Of a stretch of DNA of 64,000 bases, positions 1 to 9,859 are shown in pieces; the first letter of the stretch is position 1, and every line of letters begins with the position of its first letter. This stretch comes from Gnetum montanum (Eukaryota; Streptophyta; Gnetopsida; Gnetales; Gnetaceae). Location of the stretch: positions 154,369 through 218,368 of the forward strand of contig MNCI01005202.1 in the NCBI GenBank assembly GCA_015680685.1, read 5' to 3'. Under the pieces are notes generated by a model, which saw only the letters and a program-made list of their open reading frames with translations, did not search any database and had not been told where the DNA came from. The position numbers were made by a program, and so were the translations under genes.

Positions 1-1289
1 ATATTCTTTTTAGTTATGACACCATCCAAAAGTGGAGAATTTACCTATTTTGATGTTTCATTTAAAGAGTTTATGGGGAGTAGTTTATGAAAGTGTTTCA
101 TCTTATTTTATTTTATTTTATTTTTGTTTTTTTTTTTGAAGTATGATGACTTTTAAAAGTCAAGAATAGTAAGCCTTAACCATTCAACTCCTAGCTAGAA
201 AAGTAGTGTATACTAGTTTAGCTATATATTTATGATATATATCTATTATTTGGTTGAGAGAATCTTTTATATTTTTGAAATTAATAAAATCTCAAATTAA
301 TTAAGTGAACTTTGATTTTCACATTGAAAACAAAAATCAAACCAACATATGTTCTTTTTAACCATTATGATGAGAGAAAAAAAACCTATAACCAAATAGC
401 TCCTCTCACTACTACAAATGATAAAATAATCCGTGACAAGAGCTCCCCTCACCATTATGACCATAAAATATTTTATCTTGATCGAGGATGACTCTCTTGA
501 ATGGGGCTAGTCGTTGGCCTTTTGGCCAAAATAAGTCTTTAGCTCTTGGCCAATCAAAAATTGAAAGAAGGCCTTAAGCCTTTGGCTCTTACCCAAAAAG
601 GTAGTATATAAAAAATGCTTCAAAATTTCCATTTCTTTTAAAATGTAACAACTTGTCAAAAGTTAAGCCTTCGTCTCTCTTGGCCAATAAACAATGAAGT
701 TTTGGCTAGGTGTTTTTTTGGATAGGTTTCATAGTTTCCATCCATGCAATGCGTACGGTGTAAAGCAAAACCTAAGTATGCTGAATGCATATCTACTCTT
801 TTACTTCGTATGCTTTCACGACACCGAACTCTTTTGATTAGGCTTTCCTTAAAATTGAATACATCCGAATGTTCCAAAAACTAAATATCTTTCCTAATCA
901 TGGTAGCCGGTCGAATGACTTCTACGTGTCATTTTTGTTATTTTTTGAAGTCCATATTTCACTCTTCTTACGTCACATTTTGTTTTTAACTTCTCGTTTC
1001 TTCCGATTCCAATACAATCTAAGTGACGTGATTTATGACAAGGAATGACTTTTTTAAATTTAACGAATTTATAATTATAGGTTACATGAAGGGGTTACTT
1101 CACCGGTTCCAAAAACTAATATGCAAATCTGTAACACATCTTGATAGTCTAGTTTACCTAATTATAACAGAAATGAATATGGAAGTCTTACTTTCCTGTG
1201 TCCTGACTCTGGGAAGGTTACATGATATGATAAAATAGTAAAAGACAGGACAAACCATAACAATCAGTGCGCAGTCAGTGAGAAATTTC
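1..1289. other. Upstream intergenic region of the first PADRE gene
   Basis: I see no convincing coding sequence. Short open stretches on both strands carry no recognisable domain. The sequence is AT-rich, with several TTGGCC/GGCCAA-type words between about 508 and 700. Three ACGT-core words (listed separately) lie in the last 400 bases. Confidence 0.6.
922..1031 (+). promoter_or_regulatory. Cluster of three ACGT-core (bZIP-type) sites
   Basis: Three ACGT-core words occur within about 110 bases: CTACGTGTC near 923, CTTACGTCACA near 968 and GTGACGTGA near 1023. ACGTGTC is the ABA-response-element type and TGACG/TACGTCA the as-1/C-box type, both bound by plant bZIP factors. They lie about 750 bases upstream of the proposed TATA box of the 2188-2763 gene, so they may be distal elements. 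Occurrence by chance is possible. Confidence 0.35.
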
Positions 1290-1790
1290 ATGGCAGCGTG
1301 AATCTAGATAAAATGGAGGTTGTCGGTATCGTTGATTCTACTTTACTGTAGTAAATGCTGAGGCGGCATGCATTCGGTGAGCCAAAAGCAGTGTGAACAG
1401 AATCTTTCTAAAATAAAATAGACAAACCACATCCAATCATGGCATGTGCAAGCCTTGGATTCAATGGGGTTAGTTAATCAAAGAAGCGTGACTACTCACC
1501 TGCGTTCTCGCAGTTTGTATTTGATCATTTCAAGTCTTCTAATTTCAAACGTTTCCGCGTTGACAAATCAAGTTGCAGGTGTGAACATGGCGTAAACTCG
1601 CCTGATTCCTTATTCAGGATGACTGAGTCGCCTTTAAACTTCCATGAATTGTCCTTGGATGAACACAGCCGATTCAAAATGTTACCATCGTACTCGGTCC
1701 AAGAACAACAGCTCGATCTTTATTCCTTACTTTTCCGCTGGTATATAAAGAGTTATGCATGAACAGCAGATGCATATTTGCAGAAGCTCT
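1290..1790 (+). promoter_or_regulatory. Promoter of PADRE gene 1, duplicated upstream of gene 2
   Basis: A TATA box, TATATAAA, lies at 1743-1750, which would put transcription start near 1775-1780 and give a 5' UTR of about 410 bases. A CCAAT motif in the context ACATCCAATCAT occurs near 1430. The whole block aligns by eye with 8330-8820 upstream of the second gene, including the CCAAT context and the stretch around GTGTGAAC...CTCGCCTGATTCC. This shared promoter is direct evidence that the duplication included regulatory DNA. A TTGAC core (1560-1564) could be a WRKY site, but it is only a core match. Confidence 0.6.
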
Positions 1791-2187
1791 TGAACTGTGG
1801 CTAGAGCCCTATTTCAAATTTCTGCTGGAGATTCGATGATTTATTGATTTGATATTTCTTGTTTCATACACGATTAGGAACCTTTCGTTCACAAATAGAG
1901 CTTCTTCTTGCTCGCTATCAATTTTTTGATGCGCTGTCTAGGATCCTAGCTTTTTTCAAGTAGAAGCTTTCATTGTTTCAACTTTCAAAATATCTAGGCT
2001 CTCGAACTCAGAGTCGAGGATCTGCCTTATTGTCTCTTAGCCTTGAAAGCCATAGATATTTGTGTGCAAAAATCCAACACATTTTCTAGAAAGCTGAATA
2101 GGGAGAAATTTCAAGTTCTTGTACTTACCTGAAGTAAGAGAAAGTTCGAAGTTCTTGCTTCGCATCAGATCCGCTGTTGCTTAACGC

Positions 2188-2763
2188 ATGGGCAACGCGG
2201 CGATCTGCGGTGACAGATTCGTCAGAATAAGGAGAGAAGATGGAAAGACGCTGAAGCTGCGGCCGTCGTTGAATCTGAACGCCAAAAGCGTTCTGGCGGA
2301 TTATCCCGGTCACTCGATCATCGACATCTGCTCCGGCCTAGAGCTTCCCGGCAGCGAAATTCTTGAATGCGGCCATGTCTATATGCTGCTACGTTGCCCT
2401 TCCAATGTCGCTTTTTCTGCCAGTGAAATGCCTCAGAGCAAGAGTTATCTGAGCTCTGGCGGAAAACTTGATTCTCTTGCAGCAGATGTTTCGTTTAATT
2501 CTGGAGATCGGGCTGCTTGGCGACTGAAAATTCGCGTGACGAAAGCGGAATTGGAAGCTTTGATTTCTGCTGCCGGATCCAGATCCGACTCAAACTCAAA
2601 CGCAGAGAAAGTGATGCATCATCTGCAGTTAAGCAGGTCTAAGCCTAAGCCTCGGACCCAGGCTCGACAAACGAGATGGAGGCCTAGGTTGGACAGTATC
2701 GCAGAGGTTGCGAGTCCCCGGCCCACTGTACAAGAGGCCCTTTACCCTCTTATGTTTGAATAA
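2188..2763 (+). CDS. PADRE (DUF4228) family protein, paralogue 1
   Basis: An intact single-exon ORF of 191 residues. It begins MGNAAICGDRFVRI, typical of the plant-specific DUF4228/PADRE family: Gly2 suits N-myristoylation and Cys7 could be acylated, so membrane association is likely. Residues 18-70 form the conserved core: a short basic strand (EDGKTLKL), a region ending in YPGHSI, then EILECGHVYMLL. Residues about 110-127 (RLKIRVTKAELEALIS) form the predicted helix before a Ser/Asn-rich disordered linker. The C-terminal signature TRWRPRLDSIAEV (about 161-173) is a known family motif. Family members respond to pathogens and abiotic stress; the biochemical role is unknown. The start is chosen because the MGN motif is conserved with the paralogue at 9353. 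The C-terminal tail (about 18 residues after the motif) is longer than in the paralogue. Confidence 0.9.
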   Translation: MGNAAICGDRFVRIRREDGKTLKLRPSLNLNAKSVLADYPGHSIIDICSGLELPGSEILECGHVYMLLRCPSNVAFSASEMPQSKSYLSSGGKLDSLAADVSFNSGDRAAWRLKIRVTKAELEALISAAGSRSDSNSNAEKVMHHLQLSRSKPKPRTQARQTRWRPRLDSIAEVASPRPTVQEALYPLMFE

Positions 2764-2849
2764 TTCATTTTCACTTCTGATTTTCTTGCCATTTTAGTAA
2801 ATACATAAAATCTAAATTGAAATTTTAATGTGGTACCAATGAGACCAAT

Positions 2850-2990
2850 GAGTTGTTAGCTTAGTCGTAAGACTTTTAATTTGGTAACTTTAACAATAAA
2901 ATTTTAGTCTTGTGCTTGGTAACCCCAAGCTATAGGTTTTATTCTACTAGGTAGCACTAAGTTATAAACCTTTATAAATCTTGGGGTGTA
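2850..2990 (+). repeat. tRNA-derived SINE-like copy, plus strand
   Basis: TTAGCTTAGTCGTAAGACTT (from about 2855) resembles a tRNA D-arm with A box, followed by CTTTTAATTT as in a tRNA-Lys(UUU) anticodon arm. About 50 bases on, AGGTTTTATTCTACTAGG resembles a decayed B box (GGTTCGANNCC). The stretch GGTTTTATTCTACTAGGTAGCACTAAGTTATAAA recurs, diverged, in reverse orientation near 3700-3755, so this is a dispersed repeat. The tRNA-Lys origin is inference from the anticodon-loop look. Confidence 0.45.
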
Positions 2991-3689
2991 CCTATGTTTC
3001 ATTTATTTTAGGTTCTAACACCCCCTTTAATTTGGGAACTTCCAATTATGGGCTCTATTTTGGTAGACAATACTAATTTCCAATCCCTTCTCCCCCCCAA
3101 GTAAAAATTTAAAAGTACTTAACGAATGTACCACCAACACACTTATTGTAACTAGGATTAACTTCTTTGGTCCTTAGCCTTAAATAATAGTTCATTGACA
3201 AAGATTGGGGGTTCTCTAATCAAAACAATATCAAAGGTTGTCAAACCAAAAAGAAAAACAATACTTGAAAAGAACTTAATAAAATAATAGTTATGTGTAA
3301 GTGTGATTCAAATTAGCTACTTCTTGTTTACAAATCCTTGTCAAAGGTTGCTTGAAACCCAAAATAATTGTAATATAGATATATCCCAAAATATATCATC
3401 ATCATTTTAGCCTTGTCCCAACAAAATAGAGTCAGTTGTATAAGTTATTTTTTAGCATACACCTATATGAAGAGCTAGATCTTTGTTTATTTGCTCTTTA
3501 AATCATCTTTGATTGTGTGACTTCTGCATATTGAATCTAGGGAATGCTCTAGCATCTACCAAATTTGGGAAAAAAGAAACTCATCTATAAGATTTGGCAA
3601 CTTTTTACAGCTACTTGCCAACCTAACGCTAGCCCTCCTCCTTTTGTATTTGGGCTTAGGATCAACATTAACAGAGTTATACTGCAAGA

Positions 3690-3805
3690 TATATAGTCTA
3701 ATTAAAACTTTATAACTTAGCATTGCCTACTAGAATCAAACCCATGACTTGAAGCTTTCAAATCAAGAGTCTTACTATGAGGCTTGAAGCAATTTGACTA
3801 TAGGT
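3690..3805 (-). repeat. tRNA-derived SINE-like copy, minus strand
   Basis: Read on the minus strand it gives CATAGTAAGACTCTTGATTT, then a B-box-like GGGTTTGATTCTAGTAGG and CAATGCTAAGTTATAAAG. The second half matches the plus-strand copy at 2934-2970 with few changes. Its B box is better preserved than in the other copy. Confidence 0.45.
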
Positions 3806-4479
3806 ACATCATAGCATATAGCCAATGGGAGGTGGCACAAGACAAGGATTTGTAAGGAAGAGATTGTTAGTTTGAATTGTTATATTTTGGGGCATACCTA
3901 GAATCAAATTGTTTAAGGCTCTAACATGTTCTCATTCCTTCATATTCTCCCCTCCCTAAAAAAAGGCTTAATTATAACTCAAATTCTTGGGGATACACCT
4001 ATAGTCAAATAGCTTGAATCATTATCTTAGCCTTGTCTAAACAAAACAAAGCATATTATAGCTAATAGTTTAATTGAGTTTTTTGAAATAGCACCAAGGA
4101 AACTTGGTAACTTTATTGATGAAGTGTTTACTACCCATACTATGTATATTTCTTTTGTCGAATAGATCTTAAGGATCTTTAGATGTAATAAAAAGCATTT
4201 CACCATTTATAAGAAGCATGGTTAAAATACCCTAATCAAGGAGCTTGTTTTTCAAGTTGTAAGGCCTACATTTGAGCCATGGTGTAGCCACTTGAAATGA
4301 TCCTAAGCTTCTTATTATTTTCCTTATAAAAATTAATAAGATACATAAAAGCCATGACAGTGTTCATAATGTTAGATGGAGGAGAAAGGTCTAATCCTTT
4401 TCCTACTTTAGAGAGAGGTTTTTCTACAATTGTAAGAATGCAACCTAAATTGGCAACCCAAAATTGTTGGGCTTTTTCT

Positions 4480-4501
4480 TATATATATATATATATATAT
4501 T
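4480..4501. repeat. (AT)n microsatellite
   Basis: About eleven uninterrupted AT dinucleotides. Confidence 0.95.
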
Positions 4502-4697
4502 AAAAGGAGGGTATTGGAACCCAAAGAAAAATAATAATAATTTGAAAATTAAAAGTACCTTAGATCAACAACATAGAAGAAAGAGTCTAAAGAAGAAGCC
4601 CACTAGTTTTGAGATGCTTTTTCATGTTTTCATACAAACAACCAATCCTTAAAAACCTTCCTTTTGGGTTAGGAAAAGGATTACGCTTTGTTTTTAG

Positions 4698-4750
4698 TTC
4701 TTGCTAAATGTTTTCACTTCTTGCTAAATGTTTTCACTTCTTGCTAAATG
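4698..4750. repeat. 20-bp tandem repeat, about 2.6 copies
   Basis: The unit TTCTTGCTAAATGTTTTCAC is repeated twice exactly (4698-4717 and 4718-4737) and followed by a partial third copy (TTCTTGCTAAATG). Confidence 0.95.
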
Positions 4751-5099
4751 GTATCTTATAATGAGAAGAAGAATATTCTATATATAAAAATAAAAGAATT
4801 TTTTTTTAGAAAAAATAAACAAATACTAATATAAGTCAATAGCTCTGAAAATCTAATATTAACTCTTGAAGAGAGATCATAGTTATGCTTTTGCTATTGA
4901 AATTTTCTTTATGTTTAGAATCTTTTATTACATTCATGATCCCTTTGGATTTTTAAAAAATTATAATTCATGTTTTTCCTACACTATCCCCCACACACAA
5001 GAAATTGAAATTGTGAAATAATTTCTGATAAAATTAAATTTCTTATCTAATTTTAGTATCTAATCTAATTTTTTCTCTTTGATTTTTCTTGAGCAAATT

Positions 5100-6209
5100 T
5101 GATCTTTCTAGAATTTTCCTATGGGAGATTCTAAATTACCTTCAATTTCTTCAACTAATACTAAAATATCTACTTATTCTATTGGTACAAGAATTTTTGT
5201 TAATTTTGACAATGCAGATTTACAAGCTAGTGTGCAAACATTTGAGATACCTTCTACTAATGTTGATACAACTAAGACACTTGATTTTATTCTTCTTAAT
5301 GATGTATACAAGTCATTGGTAGTTGATTTTATGGTAGGATATGCATTTATTCAAATTTTAAATTACCTTTTTCATAATCAAAATTTTGCTTCATAGTTAA
5401 ATGATGTGATGCAAAAGCATGACATCCTCTTAATCGAACAATTAAATGATGCGATGCAAAAATATGGCATTCAAGTCATTCATAGCAAGTATTATTCTTG
5501 TTTTCTTTTTTGTTTATTGAGCTAGGTGATGCTTCAATGATGCAACATTCTCTAGATATATGGTCATATATAGATAAGCATGTAATATCTATCATTCGTA
5601 GGTAGACTTCAAATTTTGATGTCAAATCTAAAGAATATTTTAAAGTTCAAAGTTTTATTAAGTTATTTACTTGTTTGTTGATATTTTAGAAGTTGAGCAA
5701 GAGAATGTTCCTCTTTTTGTTTTCATTAAGCATATAAAACCTATTTCCATACTATTTGGTTCTTATAGATTTTTTTATTGAAATCAATGTTCTTAACCAT
5801 ATAAAGAAATTAGTAATACAAGTAGACAAGAAGAATTATATTCAGTTGATCATATATTATAATTATCTTAATTCTTGTAACTTTTGTCATTGTGAAGAAT
5901 ATTTGTTCAATGCATGTCCTTTTCTACTCAAGAAAAAAGATGCTAAGGAAAAGAAAAAATGTATTCAAGTTGAGGATAAGAAAAAACAATATGAATTTAA
6001 GATACTAGAAATGACGTTATTATCAATGATAAAAATGATCAAATGACAATGAAGAAACCAGAATAGAAGGTGCTATAAATATTTTTCTAGAGGAAGTGTT
6101 GGTCAATCTAGATACATAGGTTGTAAGGAAATGTTTTTTTTACAAGAATACTATTAATTCAAAGAGTAAACCTTATATTAAGAAGTAGGCTAACACTTAG
6201 GGCAAAAAT
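5100..6209 (+). pseudogene. Decayed DUF4283/zinc-knuckle (LINE ORF1-like) protein
   Basis: Open but broken stretches at 5121-5396 (91 codons) and 5756-6046 (96 codons). The second begins with a segment like the end of DUF4283 (IDFFIEINVLNHIKKLVIQV), followed by CNFCHCEEYLFNACP. That is a C-x2-C-x4-H-x4-C zinc knuckle in which the His is replaced by Tyr, then a Lys-rich tail. This arrangement is known from plant LINE ORF1 and related gag-like proteins. Stops and frame changes between the segments mark it as a relic. A solo LTR (6215-7144) interrupts its 3' end, and the coding-like sequence seems to resume at 7150-7310. A captured CCHC host gene is a less likely alternative. Confidence 0.4.
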
Positions 6210-6239
6210 CTAGATGATGAGATGCGACTTACACTAGGC

Positions 6240-6265
6240 CGCGATATCGCGTACGCGATATCGCG
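6240..6265. repeat. 26-bp perfect palindrome next to the assembly gap
   Basis: The sequence is two CGCGATATCGCG palindromes joined by TA, and the whole 26 bases is self-complementary. It stops two bases before the gap. It looks like the start of an array of CG-rich palindromes in the U3 of this LTR; the second LTR copy has TGATATTA/TGATATCA at the equivalent place. Confidence 0.9.
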
Positions 6266-6267
6266 TC

Positions 6268-6778
6268 NNNNNNNNNNNNNNNNNNNNNNNNNNNNNNNNN
6301 NNNNNNNNNNNNNNNNNNNNNNNNNNNNNNNNNNNNNNNNNNNNNNNNNNNNNNNNNNNNNNNNNNNNNNNNNNNNNNNNNNNNNNNNNNNNNNNNNNNN
6401 NNNNNNNNNNNNNNNNNNNNNNNNNNNNNNNNNNNNNNNNNNNNNNNNNNNNNNNNNNNNNNNNNNNNNNNNNNNNNNNNNNNNNNNNNNNNNNNNNNNN
6501 NNNNNNNNNNNNNNNNNNNNNNNNNNNNNNNNNNNNNNNNNNNNNNNNNNNNNNNNNNNNNNNNNNNNNNNNNNNNNNNNNNNNNNNNNNNNNNNNNNNN
6601 NNNNNNNNNNNNNNNNNNNNNNNNNNNNNNNNNNNNNNNNNNNNNNNNNNNNNNNNNNNNNNNNNNNNNNNNNNNNNNNNNNNNNNNNNNNNNNNNNNNN
6701 NNNNNNNNNNNNNNNNNNNNNNNNNNNNNNNNNNNNNNNNNNNNNNNNNNNNNNNNNNNNNNNNNNNNNNNNNNNNNN
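6268..6778. other. Assembly gap (511 Ns)
   Basis: A run of 511 Ns inside the solo LTR, directly after CG-rich palindromes that are likely to hinder sequencing or assembly. Open reading frames drawn through it are meaningless. Confidence 0.99.
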
Positions 6779-7149
6779 GGCGATCCCAGTAACGATTAGC
6801 GTTTGGTAAGCTGCAGTTGCATAGTTCAAGGTGTGTTCGGTAGGTGGGAACGGATGCTGACACTAGTTAATTTAGACTTAGATCTTAGTTATAGTTAGTT
6901 TAGTTTTCTCAACCCTTTCTCCTGGTAGCATAGAAGATAAGCCAAAAATACCAAAAAAATCACATACCTCAGACTTGCTTAACCATACACCGTGACACTT
7001 ACAAGCAACCCTGGGAAGACAACGAACGATTAACCCCAAGTGTTTCTTGTGGCGTTAAGGCATTTAGTCTGCGGAGTTCGACCGGATCGCGCGTGCACGC
7101 TCGTATTCGTATGGTTGAGTGTAGGGGTACCTCGCCACTCATCACTAGA

Positions 7150-8289
7150 CATAAGGTCAATTGTGAAGGACAATTAATGCTATCATTTTCTATGGAATCT
7201 TTATTTTCTACAAAAATTAATATTTGGCCAAAGCTTACTAATTCAAATTTTTGTTTGAGCTACCATTATGCTTTTCCTTTAGTTTACCAAAATTTCATGT
7301 TAATTATGTAACCAAAATAGATATAATCAAAGTTTTAATTTCAACTAAAATTATTGCAAGAGCCCAGCCTTAATGCATTACATGTACATTCATGGCCCGG
7401 GACATTCATTGCAAAGCATAGATTAAATTAGGAATGGAAACCAAAACCATGCATGTTTCTTTCCTTACTCGTGTATCTCTTTTGTTTCAGTTTCTTTGTT
7501 CCATCTTCCATGTGGTGATTGGTGGTGCAGTGGGAGTGGCATCCAAGCTTATTTTCTTACATGGATTACTGGATTAGGCACGGAGTTTGAAAGCAATCTG
7601 ACAACACAGAACAGCAAAAATAGCAAAACTGTTTTCTGTGGTTAAATTCTAGAATCATGGAGTTGAAGTAGCCGTTATTGAATATGCTAAGATGCAGATT
7701 AAGCACAGCCAATTCACAAGTAATTATGCGCACAATATCAAAATAAAGAGCAAGTGAATTCGTGTTGATAAATGAAGCAAATCTGTGTGGATGCAAAGCC
7801 AATGTACTAAAATCCCCAAGCATAGGAGTGATAAGATGAAGCTTTTGAAGATTTTCTGTAAGCTTGTAAGAGTTACCTTAGAATCCCATACATAGTCTAG
7901 GCTTTCATAACCTCCAACGCCACGACAGTTTCCTTCCAACGAAATTTTTTTGGCCGTGCATTTCCTGCGGTGGGTTCTCTCTTGATAATCCCCTGCCACT
8001 AATTAGTAATTACAGTGTTTATGAAAACGAAAATTTGACTTCTTGTCGCAGCATAATCGCTTAACGTTAAGGTTCGAACCTGTTTGACAGGCCTTGGCCA
8101 ACAAGTTACGCATTATTGGTTCTCTACCTAATTTTCTTTGTATTTTCTCGGTTACTGCATCTACCTATCTTCGTCATTCGAACACGGTTGCTTGCAATTT
8201 GCAAAGCTCTTTTTCATAAATCGGAAAATGTGGATTTTATGTCTGGTGGCTGTATGTGTCAAATCTACGGGAATAATGTAATGTAAGGG
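7150..8289. other. Intergenic region with one exon-like open stretch
   Basis: No complete gene is seen. On the minus strand, 7999 to 7877 is open for 41 codons from an ATG and ends in TCTAAG followed by GTAACT, which fits a plant 5' splice site. The predicted peptide (ending GYESLDYVWDSK) is not one I recognise, and no second exon is evident. The first 160 bases probably continue the DUF4283/CCHC relic interrupted by the solo LTR. Confidence 0.3.
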
Positions 8290-8329
8290 ACGTCAGAACA
8301 AACGCTGGAGTCGGTAAAATAGCAGGGAA

Positions 8330-8820
8330 ATGAACAAAGATTAAATATCATTGATTCCATTGTGCTGTAGCTAAGATCGGAGTCCTACCTGTGTGTTTGG
8401 TGAGGCGATACAGAGTGTGAAAAGAATAGTTCTAAAATAAAGTAACAAGCCACATCCAATCATAGCATTGGTTTCAACTTTCAACCGAGTTAGATAATCC
8501 ATGAGCCGGTGCTACTGACCTGCGGTTCGAGCTGTTGCTATTTGATCACTTCAGTCTTTCGATTTCAAATTTTGAACGTGGAAAAGGTAAACTCCAGGTG
8601 TGAACTCGCCTGATTCCTTCCAGTACAGGGCCACGAGGGCCACGACCGAGTTGCCTTTAAGCTTTGGAAGTCAATTTCGTCTGTTCTTTGTGGATAAATC
8701 AAACAAAGCTGATTCAGCTTTCAGAGGCTAATCGAACGAAATATATCAATGTGCGCGCAGCCTTCTCCTTCTTAGTCCAGCAACAGCAGCTCCTTTTGCG
8801 CGACTACATAAAGAAATATT
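8330..8820 (+). promoter_or_regulatory. Promoter of PADRE gene 2
   Basis: Aligns by eye with 1310-1790. ACATCCAATCAT (CCAAT) recurs near 8452, and an ACGT-core word GGACGTCAG lies near 8288. The TATA region is weaker than in gene 1: CTACATAAAG near 8804 stands where TATATAAAG stands in the other copy. This implies a 5' UTR of about 510 bases and possibly weaker or less precise initiation. Confidence 0.5.
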
Positions 8821-9352
8821 CATTAAGGAGAGAAGCCATATCAGATGCATCATGCACAGAATCTCTGAGTTTCGTTGTTTGACAAAGCGTTTAAGCTCCC
8901 CCTAGAGTACTGTTTTCACTTCTAGTGCAGCATTAATGATTAGATATCTGTTGCTAGAAAGAATATTAGGACTAGGAATCTGTTGTTTCAAAGATATTTT
9001 GTCTGAAGCCTAAGACATACAGAAGAATACAGCTTCTGTATGTAAATTGCCAAAGTTTGTGCTTCGTATGGGATCCGAGCTTCTCTGAGCCTCAAATTAG
9101 CGAGTAGAAATTTGTTTTGTTTCAAACATCTAAGCCCTTAAGCTCTTGAACTAAGAGTTTAGGATCTGGTTTGCTTCTCTTTTCCCCTTCTCGTGTTCTT
9201 GAAAGCACAAGATTGATAGAGCTGTGCATGTAAAATTCTAAATGCATTTTCTCCAAAGCCGAATAGAGAGATTCGAATTTCTCTGATAGTTAGATGAGGA
9301 GAGAGAAACGTTGAAGTTATTGCTTTGGTGTAGATCCGTTCTTGCTTTACGC

Positions 9353-9859
9353 ATGGGAAACGCGGCGATCTGCGGTGAGAGATTCGTGAAAATTAGGAGA
9401 GAAGACGGAAAGACGGTGAAGCTGCTACCGTCGCCCAATCTGAATGCCAAAAGCGTGCTGGCGGAGTATTCCGGCTACTCGATCTTTGATACATGCTCCG
9501 GCCGAGAGCTTTCTGGCGGCGAAATTCTTGAATGCGGTCATCTCTACATGCTGATCCGTTGCACTTCCAAGATCGATCTTTATGCAAAGGTAAAAGATCA
9601 GAGAAAAACGTGTATCAGTTTTGGAGCGAAACGTGTCTCTCTGGCAACCGCAGGTTCGTCTCTTTCTGCAGATGGAGCGGCTCTGCGAGTGAAAATTCGC
9701 CTGACGAGGTCGGAGTTAGAGGCTTTGATGTCTGATGAGGCAAACGCAGACCAAGTGTTGGCTGCTCTGCAGTTAAGCCAGCCGAGGCCTCGGCAAATGA
9801 GATGGAGGCCGAGATTGGACAGCATATCAGAGCTTGTGAGTCCAGGGCCTGGTGCATAG
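9353..9859 (+). CDS. PADRE (DUF4228) family protein, paralogue 2
   Basis: An intact single-exon ORF of 168 residues, starting MGNAAICGERFVKI. An in-frame upstream ATG at 9311 exists, but the MGN start is preferred because myristoylation needs Gly2 and the paralogue starts there. By eye about 56 of the first 72 residues are identical to the 2188-2763 product. The core EILECGHLYMLIRC, the helix KIRLTRSELEALMS and the C-terminal signature RQMRWRPRLDSISEL are all kept. The linker is shorter, with the Ser/Asn-rich segment mostly lost, and the protein ends soon after the signature (VSPGPGA). As for the family, a membrane-associated stress or pathogen-response role is likely; the molecular function is unknown. 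Both copies keep uninterrupted frames, so both are probably under selection. Confidence 0.9.
   Translation: MGNAAICGERFVKIRREDGKTVKLLPSPNLNAKSVLAEYSGYSIFDTCSGRELSGGEILECGHLYMLIRCTSKIDLYAKVKDQRKTCISFGAKRVSLATAGSSLSADGAALRVKIRLTRSELEALMSDEANADQVLAALQLSQPRPRQMRWRPRLDSISELVSPGPGA

Larger units (their letters stand above)
2764..4640. other. Intergenic region with SINE-like and other dispersed repeats
   Basis: No gene is supported here. Two SINE-like copies are listed separately. A motif TTTTAGCCTTGTCCCAAC near 3404 and its variant near 4030 (CTTAGCCTTGTCTAAAC) form a diverged direct repeat about 630 bases apart. It resembles a short dispersed plant repeat motif I remember, which I cannot verify here. 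The rest is AT-rich filler. Confidence 0.45.
6210..7149 (+). mobile_element. Solo LTR (TGATGAG...CTCATCA family) with 5-bp TSD
   Basis: The LTR runs from TGATGAG at 6215 to CTCATCA at 7144; the two ends are inverted complements of each other, with TG...CA termini. It is flanked by a perfect 5-bp target-site duplication CTAGA (6210-6214 and 7145-7149). No internal retroelement sequence is present, so it is a solo LTR left by recombination. The last 60 bases (GGATCGCGCG...GGGGTACCTCGCCACTCATCA) match the end of a second copy at 40225-40841. A 511-base N run lies inside, so the true length is unknown. Confidence 0.8.

Noticed and set aside
4464-4652. ORF with YIYIYI start as a possible membrane peptide
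   Set aside because: The start is the (AT)n microsatellite and the rest has no coding features.
4698-4750. Direct repeats as a possible CRISPR-like or iteron array
   Set aside because: Contiguous 20-bp tandem units without spacers in a plant nuclear context; a simple tandem repeat.
6197-6863. Three ORFs of about 200 codons across the N run
   Set aside because: They consist almost entirely of undetermined bases inside an assembly gap.
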